From contig NZ_WPNZ01000002.1 of NCBI RefSeq assembly GCF_009755605.1, forward strand, positions 234,184-298,183: a stretch of 64,000 nt of DNA, in the 5' to 3' direction. This document shows positions 51,393 through 60,498 of the stretch, in pieces. The stretch comes from Streptomyces typhae (GTDB lineage: Bacteria; Actinomycetota; Actinomycetes; Streptomycetales; Streptomycetaceae). The notes under the pieces are model-generated. The model did not search any database and had not been told where the DNA came from. It saw only the letters and a program-made list of their open reading frames with translations. The number at the start of each line of letters is the position of its first letter. Position 1 is the stretch's first letter. The position numbers and the translations under genes are program-made.

Positions 51393-51881
51393 ATGAGTCT
51401 CGTACGCCGTGCCGTGTCCCAGGACGCCGAGGAAGTCATCCGGCTCCGCCAAGTAATGATCGACTCCGTGCGCACCCTCGACGGTACGCCGCCTTCGGCG
51501 TCCGTCACCGACTGGCAGGAGGCCTCCCTGCCCACGCTGCGCCGCCGGCTCGCCGACCCCGAGGGCGACTTCGCGGTGTTCGCCGTCGACCACCCCGAGC
51601 GGCCCGGCGGGCTCGCGGCGATAGCCGTGGGCACCCTGGAGTACCGCATCGGCCGCTCCGGCAACCCGCACGGCGTCGCCGGGTACGTCTTCAGCGTCGC
51701 CACGGACCCCGGGACGCGCCGCCGCGGCTTCTCCCGCGCCTGCGTGGCGGAGCTGATCGCCTGGTTCCGGGAGCGGGGCGCGGGCCAGGTGGACCTCACG
51801 ACGTCGGCCGACGCCGAGGGCCTGTACGCCTCGCTCGGCTTCGTCCGCAAGCCCGACCCCTCGATGCAGCTCAAGCTGTAG
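51393..51881 (+). CDS. GNAT-family N-acetyltransferase
   Basis: 162 residues from ATG 51393. Acetyl-CoA binding motif VFSVATDPGTRRRGFSRACV (Q/RxxGxG/A-like), with the beta strands around residue 70-105 and a final GLYASLGFVRKPDPSM region. Acceptor substrate unknown. Possibly regulated by the divergent MerR. Confidence 0.9.
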   Translation: MSLVRRAVSQDAEEVIRLRQVMIDSVRTLDGTPPSASVTDWQEASLPTLRRRLADPEGDFAVFAVDHPERPGGLAAIAVGTLEYRIGRSGNPHGVAGYVFSVATDPGTRRRGFSRACVAELIAWFRERGAGQVDLTTSADAEGLYASLGFVRKPDPSMQLKL

Positions 51882-51900
51882 GGCGCTTAGGCTCGTGCCC

Positions 51901-52716
51901 ATGCAGAGCCTGGCGTTGATCGAGAACTGGCCGGTACCCACCGCTGCCGCCGCCGTAGTCCGCGCGGACGGCACCGTCGCCGGGACGCGCGGCCCCACCG
52001 GGCACCGCTTCGCGCTCGCCTCGGTGACCAAGCTGCTGGCGGCGTACGCGGCCCTCGTCGCCTACGAGGAGGGGGCGGTGGAGCTCGACGAGCCCGCGGG
52101 GCCCCCGGGCGCCACCGTGCGGCACCTGCTCGCGCACACCGGCGGCTACGCCTTCGACGAGCACCAGGTGAGCGCGGAGCCGGGGACGCGGCGGCTGTAC
52201 TCCAACGCCGGTTTCGAGGTGCTCGGCGACCACATCGCGAAGGCGACCGACATCCCCTTCGCCGACTATCTGCGCCAGGCCGTGCTCGAACCGCTCGGGA
52301 TGGCCTCGACGTTCCTCGCGGACGCCGGGTCGCCCGCGAAGGACGGGGTGTCGACCGTGGACGACCTCGCGCGGTTCGCCGCAGAGGTGCAGCAGCCGCG
52401 GCTCCTCGACGCGCGGACCGTGGCGGAGGCGATGTCGGTGGCGTATCCCGGGCTCAAGGGAGTCCTGCCGGGGTACGGGCACCAGAACCCCAACGACTGG
52501 GGCCTCGGGTTCGAGATCCGGGACGGCAAGTCGCCGCACTGGACGGGGAGTTCCTCCTCCCCGCGCACGTTCGGGCACTTCGGGCAGGCGGGCACGTTCC
52601 TGTGGGTCGACCCCGACGCGGGCGCCGCGTGCGTGGCCCTGACGGACCGGGCCTTCGGGCCGTGGGCGATCGAGGCGTGGCCGGCCTTCACGGACGCGGT
52701 GCTGGCCGAGCTCTGA
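51901..52716 (+). CDS. Serine hydrolase (beta-lactamase/class C-like)
   Basis: 271 residues from ATG 51901, GTG 51895 possible. SVTK at 41-44 is the S-x-x-K nucleophile motif, YSN at 99-101 the second motif, and HFGQ near residue 230 likely the third (H-x-G). No signal peptide visible, so it may be cytoplasmic, unlike true beta-lactamases. Probably an esterase, DD-peptidase-like or lactonase-like enzyme. Confidence 0.85.
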   Translation: MQSLALIENWPVPTAAAAVVRADGTVAGTRGPTGHRFALASVTKLLAAYAALVAYEEGAVELDEPAGPPGATVRHLLAHTGGYAFDEHQVSAEPGTRRLYSNAGFEVLGDHIAKATDIPFADYLRQAVLEPLGMASTFLADAGSPAKDGVSTVDDLARFAAEVQQPRLLDARTVAEAMSVAYPGLKGVLPGYGHQNPNDWGLGFEIRDGKSPHWTGSSSSPRTFGHFGQAGTFLWVDPDAGAACVALTDRAFGPWAIEAWPAFTDAVLAEL

Positions 52717-52763
52717 CCCTTTCGGGGCGGGGCCGGGCCGGGCCGGGCCGAGGTACGGGAAGG

Positions 52764-52840
52764 CGGGTTGCCCGGCAGCGGGGGTCCGCCCTGTGCCCGC
52801 CCGGTCCGCCCCCTGGGCGGACCAGCCGCCCACAGGGCGG
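52764..52840. repeat. Dispersed palindromic repeat, copy 2
   Basis: Second copy of the element at 29897-29975: GGTTGCCCGGCAGCG, then GTCCGCCC, GGGCGGAC, and CCGCCCACAGGGCGG. It is between two convergent genes, the serine hydrolase and pirin genes, where it may act as a terminator. Confidence 0.6.
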
Positions 52841-52845
52841 GACGG

Positions 52846-53502
52846 CTAGGCCATCTCCCACAGGAGCAGTTCCGCCCGGTCCTCGTACGAGACCGCGTCC
52901 AGGGGCTGCTCCCCGGTGACGCGGGCCGAGTCGCCCCGGGTCAGGTCGTGCTCGCCGAGGGACACCGCGCCGCGGATCACATGCACGTACACGGCCGGGG
53001 CCTGCGGGATCGCCGTGCGTTCGCCCGGGGCCAGGCGGCGTACGTGCAGCAGGGCACCGGCCGCCGGGACGGCGTAGGGGGTGGAGTCGGCGATGCCGCG
53101 GACGATGTCGTACGCCGGGTCGCCGCCGGGTTCGAGCGGGGCCAGCCACATCTGGAGGAAGGCCAACGGCTCGGGGCCCGCGTTGCGTTCGACGTGCCGG
53201 ACCCCGGAGCCCGCGCTGAGGTGCTGGACGTCGCCGGGGCGCACGACGGACTCGTGGCCCGCCGAGTCGCGGTGGGTCAGCTCGCCGGAGACGACCCAGG
53301 TGACGATCTCGGTGTGGCTGTGCGGGTGTTCGTCGAAGCCCGCGCCCGCCGCGAGGTGCTCCTCGTTGCAGGCGAGCAGCGCGCCGAAGCGCAGGTTGTC
53401 GGGCTCGTAGTAGGGCCCGAAGGAAAAGGCGTGGAAGGAGTCGATCCCCGCCATGGGGTCGCCTCCCGGGTACCGCTCACCGGAGCGCCTGACATCAATC
53501 AC
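52846..53502 (-). CDS. Pirin-family protein
   Basis: 218 residues from GTG at 53502. Bicupin fold; FDEHPHSHTEIVTWV holds metal ligands (three His and a Glu), and DVQHLSAGSGVRHVERN follows. Pirins may be quercetin dioxygenases or transcription cofactors; the N-terminal metal site is intact. The ribosome site is GTGGATGGC, weak. Convergent with the serine hydrolase. Confidence 0.88.
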   Translation of the reverse strand: MIDVRRSGERYPGGDPMAGIDSFHAFSFGPYYEPDNLRFGALLACNEEHLAAGAGFDEHPHSHTEIVTWVVSGELTHRDSAGHESVVRPGDVQHLSAGSGVRHVERNAGPEPLAFLQMWLAPLEPGGDPAYDIVRGIADSTPYAVPAAGALLHVRRLAPGERTAIPQAPAVYVHVIRGAVSLGEHDLTRGDSARVTGEQPLDAVSYEDRAELLLWEMA

Positions 53503-53561
53503 GCCATCCACGGTAGACCCGGCCCCGCACACCGCCGTCCCGATAAGGCAGTCTTGTCCCC

Positions 53562-54788
53562 GTGCCCGAACCCTCAGCGAACGAAGCCCACCTGGCCGTC
53601 GGCGCCGACTCCCCGCGCGGCGGCCGCGCCCACGCGCACGCCGCCACGCTCCGCCGTCTGGAGAAGTCGTCCGGCAGCCTGGCCGCGCAGGCGATCGCGC
53701 GCATGGACGAGACGCTGTCCTGGTACCGGGCCATGCCACCGGAGAACCGCTCGTGGATCGGCCTGGTCGCCCAGGCCGGTATCGCCGCCTTCACCGAGTG
53801 GTTCCGGCACCCCGACGCCCCGCAGGCCATCTCCACGGACGTCTTCGGCACCGCGCCGCGCGAGCTGACCCGGGCCATCACCCTGCGGCAGACCGTCGAG
53901 ATGGTGCGCACCACCATCGAGGTCATGGAGTCGGCCATCGACGAGGTGGCCGCGCCCGGCGACGAGTCGGTGCTCCGCGAGGCACTGCTCGTCTACGCCC
54001 GCGAGATCGCCTTCGCCACCGCCCAGGTGTACGCGCAGGCCGCGGAGGCACGCGGTGCCTGGGACGCGCGCCTGGAGTCGCTCGTGGTGAACGCCGTGCT
54101 CTCCGGGGAGGCCGATGAGGGCGCCGTCTCCCGTGCCGCGGCCCTTGGCTGGAACTCGCCGGACCATGTCTGCGTGGTCCTCGGCACCGCGCCGGACGGC
54201 GACAGCGAACTCACCGTCGAGGCCATCCGCCGGGCCGCCCGGCACGCCAAGCTCCAGGTCCTCACGGGGGTGCTCGGCACCCGGCTCGTCGTCATCGCGG
54301 GCGGCGACGACAACCCCCTTGCCGTGGCGAAAGCCCTGATCGGACCGTATGCGACCGGTCCGGTGGTGGCCGGGCCCATCGTGCCCGACCTGCTGGCGGC
54401 CACCCGTTCCGCGCAAGCCGCAGCCGCGGGTCTGAAGGCGTGCGGCGCCTGGCAGGACGCACCGCGTCCGGTGCTCGCGGACGATCTTCTTCCGGAGCGT
54501 GCCATCGCGGGCGACCCGGCGGCCCGCGAACAACTGGTGGAGGAGATCTACAGACCGCTGGAGGAGGCCGGGTCCGCGCTCCTGGAGACCCTCAGTGTCT
54601 ACCTCGAACAGGCGAGCAGCCTGGAGGGTGCCGCCCGGATGCTGTTTGTTCATCCCAACACCGTGCGCTACCGGCTTCGACGTGTGACTGACGTCACCGG
54701 ATGGTCACCTTCGGATGTGCGGTCCGCCTTCACCCTGCGGATCGCGCTGATCCTGGGACGTCTCGCCGACAGTGATCACCAAGCCTGA
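53562..54788 (+). CDS. fasR: Fatty acid biosynthesis regulator FasR (PucR-type)
   Basis: 408 residues from GTG 53562. C-terminal PucR/HTH_30 domain (about residues 345-400): EQASSLEGAARMLFVHPNTV then RYRLRRVTDVTGW. The N-terminal region carries a RsbR-like or GGDEF-like helical domain. Position immediately upstream of fabD, co-directional, matches FasR of Streptomyces, an activator of the fabD-fabH-acpP-fabF operon. An inverted repeat GACAATTTGTC overlaps its stop codon and is a candidate FasR site. Confidence 0.92.
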   Translation: MPEPSANEAHLAVGADSPRGGRAHAHAATLRRLEKSSGSLAAQAIARMDETLSWYRAMPPENRSWIGLVAQAGIAAFTEWFRHPDAPQAISTDVFGTAPRELTRAITLRQTVEMVRTTIEVMESAIDEVAAPGDESVLREALLVYAREIAFATAQVYAQAAEARGAWDARLESLVVNAVLSGEADEGAVSRAAALGWNSPDHVCVVLGTAPDGDSELTVEAIRRAARHAKLQVLTGVLGTRLVVIAGGDDNPLAVAKALIGPYATGPVVAGPIVPDLLAATRSAQAAAAGLKACGAWQDAPRPVLADDLLPERAIAGDPAAREQLVEEIYRPLEEAGSALLETLSVYLEQASSLEGAARMLFVHPNTVRYRLRRVTDVTGWSPSDVRSAFTLRIALILGRLADSDHQA

Positions 54789-54797
54789 CAATTTGTC
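54787..54797. promoter_or_regulatory. Candidate FasR-binding inverted repeat in fabD leader
   Basis: GACAATTTGTC is a perfect 5-1-5 inverted repeat in an AT-rich spot of otherwise GC-rich DNA. It begins on the last base or two of fasR and lies about 80 bases before fabD, where activator binding is expected. Not proven to be the FasR site. Confidence 0.5.
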
Positions 54798-54877
54798 GGG
54801 GACCTACAATTCCCCCAGCTGTTCTTCGTCCCTGTCCCCACGGGCGGTTCGTACTGTCCACAAGAGAGAGTGTGAGA

Positions 54878-55828
54878 GTGCTCGTACTCGTCGCTCCCGG
54901 CCAAGGCGCTCAGACGCCCGGCTTCCTGACTCCCTGGCTCGACCTCCCCGGCGCAGCCGACCGGCTCGCCGCCTGGTCGGACGCCATCGGGCTCGACCTC
55001 GCCCACTACGGCACCCAGGCCGACGCGGACGCGATCCGCGACACCTCGGTGGCGCAGCCGCTCCTGGTCGCGGCCGGACTGCTGTCCTCCGCGGCACTCG
55101 GTGACATCCGGCCGGGCGCCGTGGCGGGGCACAGCGTCGGCGAGATCACGGCGGCCGCGTACGCGGGAGTCCTCTCCGAGGACACCGCCATGGGCTTCGT
55201 CCGCAAGCGCGGTCTGGCCATGGCGGACGCCGCTGCCGTCACCGAGACCGGCATGGCGGCGCTGCTCGGCGGCGACCCCGAGGTCACCCTGGCGCACCTG
55301 GAGAAGCTCGGCCTGACCCCGGCGAACGTGAACGGCGCGGGTCAGATCGTGGCCGCGGGCACCGCCGAGCAGCTCGCCGCGCTCGCCGAGGACAAGCCCG
55401 AGGGCGTGCGCAAGGTCGTGCCCCTGAAGGTCGCGGGCGCGTTCCACACGCACCACATGGCTCCCGCGGTCGCGGCCCTGGAAGAGGCCGCCGAGGGCCT
55501 CGACGTCGCCGACCCGCGGCTGACGTACCTCTCCAACAGGGACGGCAAGGCCGTCACGAAGGGCTCCGACGTCGTGGCCCGCCTGGTCGGCCAGGTCGCC
55601 AACCCGGTCCGCTGGGACCTGTGCATGGACACGTTCCAGGAGCTCGGCGTGACGGCGCTCGTCGAGGTGTGCCCCGGCGGCACCCTCACCGGCCTCGCCA
55701 AGCGCGCCCTCAAGGGCGTCAGGACCCTGGCCGTGAAGACGCCCGACGACCTCGACGCCGCCCGCGCGCTCATCGCCGAGACGGCCGCCGCGGAAGCCGC
55801 CGGCACCGCCGACGCGGCGGATGTCTGA
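54878..55828 (+). CDS. fabD: Malonyl CoA-acyl carrier protein transacylase
   Basis: 316 residues from GTG 54878 (an earlier GTG at 54872 lies too close to the GAGAG ribosome site). Active-site Ser86 in GHSVGE, APGQGAQTPGF at the N-terminus, and the FHTHHM His further on. Loads malonyl groups onto AcpP. First gene of the fabD-fabH-acpP-fabF operon; the spacing to fabH is 16 bases. Confidence 0.95.
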   Translation: MLVLVAPGQGAQTPGFLTPWLDLPGAADRLAAWSDAIGLDLAHYGTQADADAIRDTSVAQPLLVAAGLLSSAALGDIRPGAVAGHSVGEITAAAYAGVLSEDTAMGFVRKRGLAMADAAAVTETGMAALLGGDPEVTLAHLEKLGLTPANVNGAGQIVAAGTAEQLAALAEDKPEGVRKVVPLKVAGAFHTHHMAPAVAALEEAAEGLDVADPRLTYLSNRDGKAVTKGSDVVARLVGQVANPVRWDLCMDTFQELGVTALVEVCPGGTLTGLAKRALKGVRTLAVKTPDDLDAARALIAETAAAEAAGTADAADV

Positions 55829-55844
55829 GAAGGAGCTGGAGAGC

Positions 55845-56852
55845 ATGGCGAAGATCAAGCCGAGCCAGGGCGCCGCGTACGCGCGCATCCTGGGAGTCGG
55901 TGGCTACCGCCCGACGCGCGTGGTGCCCAACGAGGTCATCCTGGAGAAGATCGACTCGTCCGACGAGTGGATCCGCTCCCGCTCCGGCATCGCGACCCGC
56001 CACTGGGCCTCCCCCGAGGAGACCGTGGCCGCGATGTCCGTCGAGGCCGGCGGCAAGGCGATCGCCGACGCGGGCATCACGCCCGAGCAGATCGGCGCCG
56101 TGATCGTCTCCACCGTCTCGCACTTCAAGCAGACCCCGGCCGTGGCGACCGAGATCGCGGACAAGCTCGGCGCGGGCAAGCCCGCCGCGTTCGACATCTC
56201 CGCGGGCTGCGCGGGCTTCGGTTACGGCCTCACCCTCGCCAAGGGCATGGTCACCGACGGCTCCGCCGAGTACGCCCTGGTGATCGGCGTGGAGCGGCTC
56301 AGCGACCTGACCGACCTGGAGGACCGCGCGACGGCCTTCCTGTTCGGTGACGGCGCGGGCGCCGTCGTCGTCGGCCCCGCCAAGGAGCCGGCCATCGGCC
56401 CGACGGTCTGGGGCTCGGAGGGCGACAAGTCCGAGACCATCAAGCAGACCGAGTCCTGGGAGGCGTACCGCGAGGGCGGCGTCGCCCCGGCGAAGTTCCC
56501 CGCCATCACGCAGGAGGGCCAGGCGGTGTTCCGCTGGGCCGTCTTCGAGATGGCGAAGGTCGCCCAGCAGGCCCTGGACGCCGCCGGAATCACCGCGGAC
56601 GACCTGGACGTCTTCATCCCGCACCAGGCCAACATGCGGATCATCGACTCGATGGTGAAGACTCTGAAACTGCCGGAGCACGTCACGGTCGCCCGTGACG
56701 TGGAGACCACCGGCAACACCTCGGCCGCCTCGATCCCGCTCGCGATGGAGCGGCTCCTGGCGACCGGTGAGGCGAAGAGCGGCGACACCGCGCTCGTCAT
56801 CGGCTTCGGGGCGGGTCTCGTGTACGCCGCCACGGTCGTTACCCTCCCCTAG
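55845..56852 (+). CDS. fabH: Beta-ketoacyl-ACP synthase III
   Basis: 335 residues from ATG 55845, with GGAG 10 bases upstream; an earlier in-frame ATG at 55821 overlaps fabD and would add eight residues. Catalytic triad Cys122 (DISAGCAGFG), His260 (FIPHQAN), Asn291 (TTGNTS). Condenses acyl-CoA starter (in Streptomyces often branched) with malonyl-ACP. Standard length, no odd changes. Confidence 0.95.
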   Translation: MAKIKPSQGAAYARILGVGGYRPTRVVPNEVILEKIDSSDEWIRSRSGIATRHWASPEETVAAMSVEAGGKAIADAGITPEQIGAVIVSTVSHFKQTPAVATEIADKLGAGKPAAFDISAGCAGFGYGLTLAKGMVTDGSAEYALVIGVERLSDLTDLEDRATAFLFGDGAGAVVVGPAKEPAIGPTVWGSEGDKSETIKQTESWEAYREGGVAPAKFPAITQEGQAVFRWAVFEMAKVAQQALDAAGITADDLDVFIPHQANMRIIDSMVKTLKLPEHVTVARDVETTGNTSAASIPLAMERLLATGEAKSGDTALVIGFGAGLVYAATVVTLP

Positions 56853-56923
56853 GCACCCGTGCGGATCTTCGGATTCGCGCGGATGCCGCCACACCCTCTG
56901 GATACACAAGAAGGAGCGCCCAC

Positions 56924-57172
56924 ATGGCCGCCACTGAGAAGGAGATCGTCGACGGTCTCGCGGAGATCGTCAACGAGATCGCCGGCATCCCGGTCGAGGA
57001 CGTCCAGCTGGACAAGTCCTTCACCGACGACCTGGACGTCGACTCGCTGTCCATGGTCGAGGTCGTCGTCGCCGCCGAAGAGCGCTTCGACGTGAAGATC
57101 CCGGACGACGACGTCAAGAACCTCAAGACGGTCGGCGACGCGACCAAGTACATCCTGGAGCACCAGGCCTGA
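56924..57172 (+). CDS. acpP: Acyl carrier protein
   Basis: 82 residues from ATG 56924, with AAGGAG upstream. The DSL motif has Ser41, the 4'-phosphopantetheine attachment site (DLDVDSLSMVEV). Acidic helical bundle of standard length. Carries growing acyl chains for FabF and FabH. Confidence 0.96.
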   Translation: MAATEKEIVDGLAEIVNEIAGIPVEDVQLDKSFTDDLDVDSLSMVEVVVAAEERFDVKIPDDDVKNLKTVGDATKYILEHQA

Positions 57173-57286
57173 TTCCGGCTCGGGCCCGCCGAGCCGGGCT
57201 CGCGTCGACCGGGCTCATGCCAGCCGCCACCCGGCGGTGGCGCCGCCGCATCCGCATTCTGAACCAACCGTGGAGAGAGAAATCCA

Positions 57287-58552
57287 GTGAACTCGACCAA
57301 TAACACCGTGGTCGTCACCGGTATCGGCGCAACCACACCGCTGGGTGGCGACGCGGCCTCTACCTGGGAGGGCCTGCTCGCCGGGCGCTCCGGGGTCAGT
57401 CTTCTCGAGCAGGACTGGGCCGCCGACCTGCCGGTCCGGATCGCCGGGCAGATCGCCGTCGAGCCGAGCGAGATCATTCCGCGCCCGCAGGCCCGCAAGC
57501 TCGACCGCTCGGCGCAGTTCGCGCTGATCGCGGCCGAGGAGGCCTGGAAGGACGCGGGCTTCACCGGCAAGGCCGGCGAGGACGGCAACGCCGTCGAGCC
57601 CGACCGGCTCGGCGCGGTCATCGCCTCCGGCATCGGCGGTGTGACCACTCTGCTCGACCAGTACGACGTGCTGAAGGAGAAGGGCGTCCGGCGCGTCTCG
57701 CCGCACACCGTCCCCATGCTGATGCCCAACTCGCCCGCGGCGAACGTCGGCATCGCCCTCGGCGCCCGCGCCGGGGTGCACACTCCCGTCTCGGCGTGCG
57801 CGTCGGGCGCGGAGGCCATCGGCTACGCCGTCGAGATGATCCGCACCGGCCGCGCCGACATCGTGGTCGCGGGCGGCACCGAGGCGGCCGTGCACCCGCT
57901 GCCCATCGCCGCGTTCGGCAACATGATGGCGATGTCCAAGAACAACGACGACCCGCAGGGCGCGTCCCGCCCCTGGGACGTCGACCGCAACGGCTTCGTG
58001 CTCGGCGAGGGCGCGGGCGTGATCGTCCTGGAGTCCGAGGAGCACGCCAAGGCCCGTGGCGCCCGCATCTACGCGGAGGCCGTCGGCCAGGGCATCTCGG
58101 CGGACGCGCACCACATCACGCAGCCCGAGCCGTCCGGCAACGGCATCGCTCAGGCGCTGCTGAACCTGGTGCACAACACCGGTCTGAAGCCCGCCGAGAT
58201 CGCGCACATCAACGCGCACGCCACCTCGACGCCGCAGGGTGACATCGGTGAGATCAAGGCGCTGCGCCAGGCGTTCGGCGACGACGTCGACCACATGGCG
58301 GTCGCCTCGACGAAGTCGATGACCGGTCACCTCCTCGGCGGCGCCGGCGGCATCGAGACCGTCGCCACGGTCCTCGCCCTGTACCACCGCACGGCTCCGC
58401 CGACGATCAACATCGAGAACCTCGACCCCGAGGTGGACGCGGACATCATCCGCAGCGAGCCGCGCGCGCTGCCCGAGGGCACCATCGCGGCGCTGAACGA
58501 CTCGTTCGGCTTCGGCGGCCACAACGTGGTCCTCGCCTTCCGAACGGTCTGA
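57287..58552 (+). CDS. fabF: Beta-ketoacyl-ACP synthase II
   Basis: 421 residues from GTG 57287, after a 114-base gap from acpP with GAGAGAG ribosome site. Cys171 (VSACASGAEA), His311 (INAHATSTPQGD) and His348 (MTGHLLGGAG) form the KAS II active site. Elongates acyl-ACP by two carbons. Last gene of the operon; a strong bidirectional terminator follows. Confidence 0.96.
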   Translation: MNSTNNTVVVTGIGATTPLGGDAASTWEGLLAGRSGVSLLEQDWAADLPVRIAGQIAVEPSEIIPRPQARKLDRSAQFALIAAEEAWKDAGFTGKAGEDGNAVEPDRLGAVIASGIGGVTTLLDQYDVLKEKGVRRVSPHTVPMLMPNSPAANVGIALGARAGVHTPVSACASGAEAIGYAVEMIRTGRADIVVAGGTEAAVHPLPIAAFGNMMAMSKNNDDPQGASRPWDVDRNGFVLGEGAGVIVLESEEHAKARGARIYAEAVGQGISADAHHITQPEPSGNGIAQALLNLVHNTGLKPAEIAHINAHATSTPQGDIGEIKALRQAFGDDVDHMAVASTKSMTGHLLGGAGGIETVATVLALYHRTAPPTINIENLDPEVDADIIRSEPRALPEGTIAALNDSFGFGGHNVVLAFRTV

Positions 58553-58588
58553 GCCGTACCTGTTCCACATGCTCCGCCCCGTACGTAC

Positions 58589-58629
58589 GTGAAGAGGCCC
58601 ACCCGGCAGGTCCGGGTGGGCCTCTTCAC
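58589..58629. terminator. Strong bidirectional hairpin terminator
   Basis: 18-bp perfect stem GTGAAGAGGCCCACCCGG (58589-58606) with complement at 58612-58629 and a 5-base loop CAGGT. Lies between the convergent fabF and DUF3145 genes, ending both. CCTCTTCAC on the plus strand gives a modest T content. Confidence 0.85.
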
Positions 58630-58641
58630 ATCCGCCACAGG

Positions 58642-59136
58642 TCAGACCACCTGGTGCAGCCAGCGCACCGGAGCTCCCTCGCCCGCGTACCGGAAGGGCT
58701 CCAGCTCGTCGTCCCAGGGCTTGCCGAGGAGCCGTGCGATCTCCGCCGCCAGGTCGCTCTCCCCGCTCTGGGAACGGGCGAGGGCGGCGCGCAGCCGGTC
58801 CTCCGGGATCAGGATGTCGCCGTGGATGCCGGTGACGGCGTGGAAGATGCCGAGCCGGGGAGTGGCGCTGTAGCGCTCGCCCTCGGCTGCCGCGCTCGGC
58901 TCCGCCGTGCACTCGAAGCGCAGCAGATCCCAGCCGCGCAGCGCGGAGGCGAGCTTGGAGGCGGTGCCTGCCGAGCCCTTCCAGGAGAACTCGGATCTCC
59001 ATGTGCCGGGCGCCGCGGGCTGCCGAATCCAGTCGAGGCTGACGCGTGCGCCGAGCACGCCCGCGACGGCCCACTCGACGTGCGGGCACAGCGCGCGCGG
59101 TGCGGAGTGCACGTACAGGACTCCACGTGTCGTCAC
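58642..59136 (-). CDS. DUF3145 protein
   Basis: 164 residues from GTG at 59136. TRGVLYVHSAPRALCPHVEW at the start and the IRQPAAPGTWRSEFSWKG block are DUF3145 hallmarks; length is exactly typical. Consistently found beside the fab operon in Streptomyces; function unknown. Confidence 0.92.
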   Translation of the reverse strand: MTTRGVLYVHSAPRALCPHVEWAVAGVLGARVSLDWIRQPAAPGTWRSEFSWKGSAGTASKLASALRGWDLLRFECTAEPSAAAEGERYSATPRLGIFHAVTGIHGDILIPEDRLRAALARSQSGESDLAAEIARLLGKPWDDELEPFRYAGEGAPVRWLHQVV

Positions 59137-59546
59137 CGGGACCTCCAGTGTGGGACGAGGTGCGCCTTCCCCGGCGGCCTCGCGCCCGTGCCGAGCGATA
59201 TTCCCCAAAAGCGAGGAAAGTCAAAAAAGGGGACAGATGTGACGTGATGTAATTTAGCGGAACCGGGAAAACCAGGTGCCACTGGGTGGCGAGGCTACCG
59301 TGCGGCGAGGCAAGGAGTGTGACGTACCGTCCGTCCGCATGCCGGGAAACTCCCAGGTTTCACTCGCTGGGAGGCCCGCAAACCCCCGGTTGGGTGTCCC
59401 CGGGGCAGTTTTGGGACATAAGGGCATGCGACGGGACGCAACCCGGAGGGCACGTGTGACGTCACGTTGGACGACAGGGGCGACCCAGAGGCCGACCCGG
59501 AGGCCGACCCAGAGGCCGGCCCAGAAGCGACACTGAGGGGACGACG
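59137..59546. other. Intergenic region with 12-bp tandem repeats before SGNH gene
   Basis: 410 bases between the divergent DUF3145 and SGNH genes. Holds a run of AT-richer DNA near 59190-59270 that can host promoters for both, and three copies of a 12-bp repeat (agaggccgaccc, ggaggccgaccc, agaggccggccc) at 59487-59522, about 25 bases before the SGNH start. A short open frame of 86 codons across it is unlikely to be a gene. Confidence 0.5.
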
Positions 59547-60461
59547 ATGCGGAATCCACAGCACCGCAAACGGGCCGCCGTCGCCCTCGCGACGGCGGCC
59601 CTCACCGGCGTCGCCACGCTCACCGCGTGCGACGCGTCCGGCGACGGCTCCCCGGCGCCGGGCGGAGGCTCGGCCCAGGACCGGGCGGCCCCGAAGCCGG
59701 CCCGGGTGTGGGACACCTCACCCCGCTCCGTCGCCGCGGTCGGTGACTCCATCACCCGCGGCTTCGACGCCTGCTCGGTGCTCTCCGACTGCCCGGAGGT
59801 GTCCTGGGCGACCGGCAGCGACGACGGGGTGCGCAGCCTCGCGCAGCGGCTGCTCGGCAAGCAGCGCGCGTCGACGCACAGTTGGAACTACGCCAAGACC
59901 GGCGCGCGGATGGCGGACCTGCCGGACCAGATGACCCGGGCGGCGGCCGAGGGCCCCGAACTGGTGACGGTGATGGCGGGCGCCAACGACGCCTGCCGCT
60001 CCTCGGCCGACGACATGACCTCCGTCGCGGACTTCCGCGCCGACTTCCGGGAATCCCTGCGCACCCTGCGGCGCACCCAGCCCAAGGCGCAGGTGTACGT
60101 GTCCAGCGTGCCGGACCTCAAGCGGCTGTGGTCCGAGGGGCGCACCAACCAGCTCGGCAAGCAGGTGTGGAAGCTCGGCATCTGCGCGTCGATGCTGGCC
60201 GACGCGGACTCCATGGACCGCTCGGCGACTCTGCGGCGGCAGTCGGTGCAGGACCGGGTCGTGGCGTACAACAAGGTACTCAAGGACGTCTGCGCCAAGG
60301 ACCTGCGCTGCCGTTACGACGGCGGGGCCGTGTTCGACTTCCGCTTCGACGGCGACCAGTTGAGCCACTGGGACTGGTTCCACCCGAGCAAGAACGGGCA
60401 GTCGCACCTCGCGGACATCGCCTACAAGGCCGTGACCGCCGCCCGGCCGCGGAGCCAGTAG
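59547..60461 (+). CDS. SGNH/GDSL hydrolase, predicted lipoprotein
   Basis: 304 residues from ATG 59547. Signal peptide with lipobox LTAC, Cys28. Block I AVGDSITRG has nucleophile Ser69, block III MAGANDACR supplies Gly/Asn, and the DWFHPSKNG motif supplies the Asp and His. Four further Cys likely form disulfides, as in secreted lipases such as the Streptomyces exolipases. Secreted, membrane-anchored esterase. Confidence 0.9.
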   Translation: MRNPQHRKRAAVALATAALTGVATLTACDASGDGSPAPGGGSAQDRAAPKPARVWDTSPRSVAAVGDSITRGFDACSVLSDCPEVSWATGSDDGVRSLAQRLLGKQRASTHSWNYAKTGARMADLPDQMTRAAAEGPELVTVMAGANDACRSSADDMTSVADFRADFRESLRTLRRTQPKAQVYVSSVPDLKRLWSEGRTNQLGKQVWKLGICASMLADADSMDRSATLRRQSVQDRVVAYNKVLKDVCAKDLRCRYDGGAVFDFRFDGDQLSHWDWFHPSKNGQSHLADIAYKAVTAARPRSQ

Positions 60462-60498
60462 CTTCTCCGCGGCGGGTCGGCGGTCACAGCCGGGTGGT

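Noticed and set aside
59276..59536. 86-codon open frame in the DUF3145-SGNH intergenic region
   Set aside because: Its C-terminal part is the translated 12-bp repeat; no domain or ribosome site.
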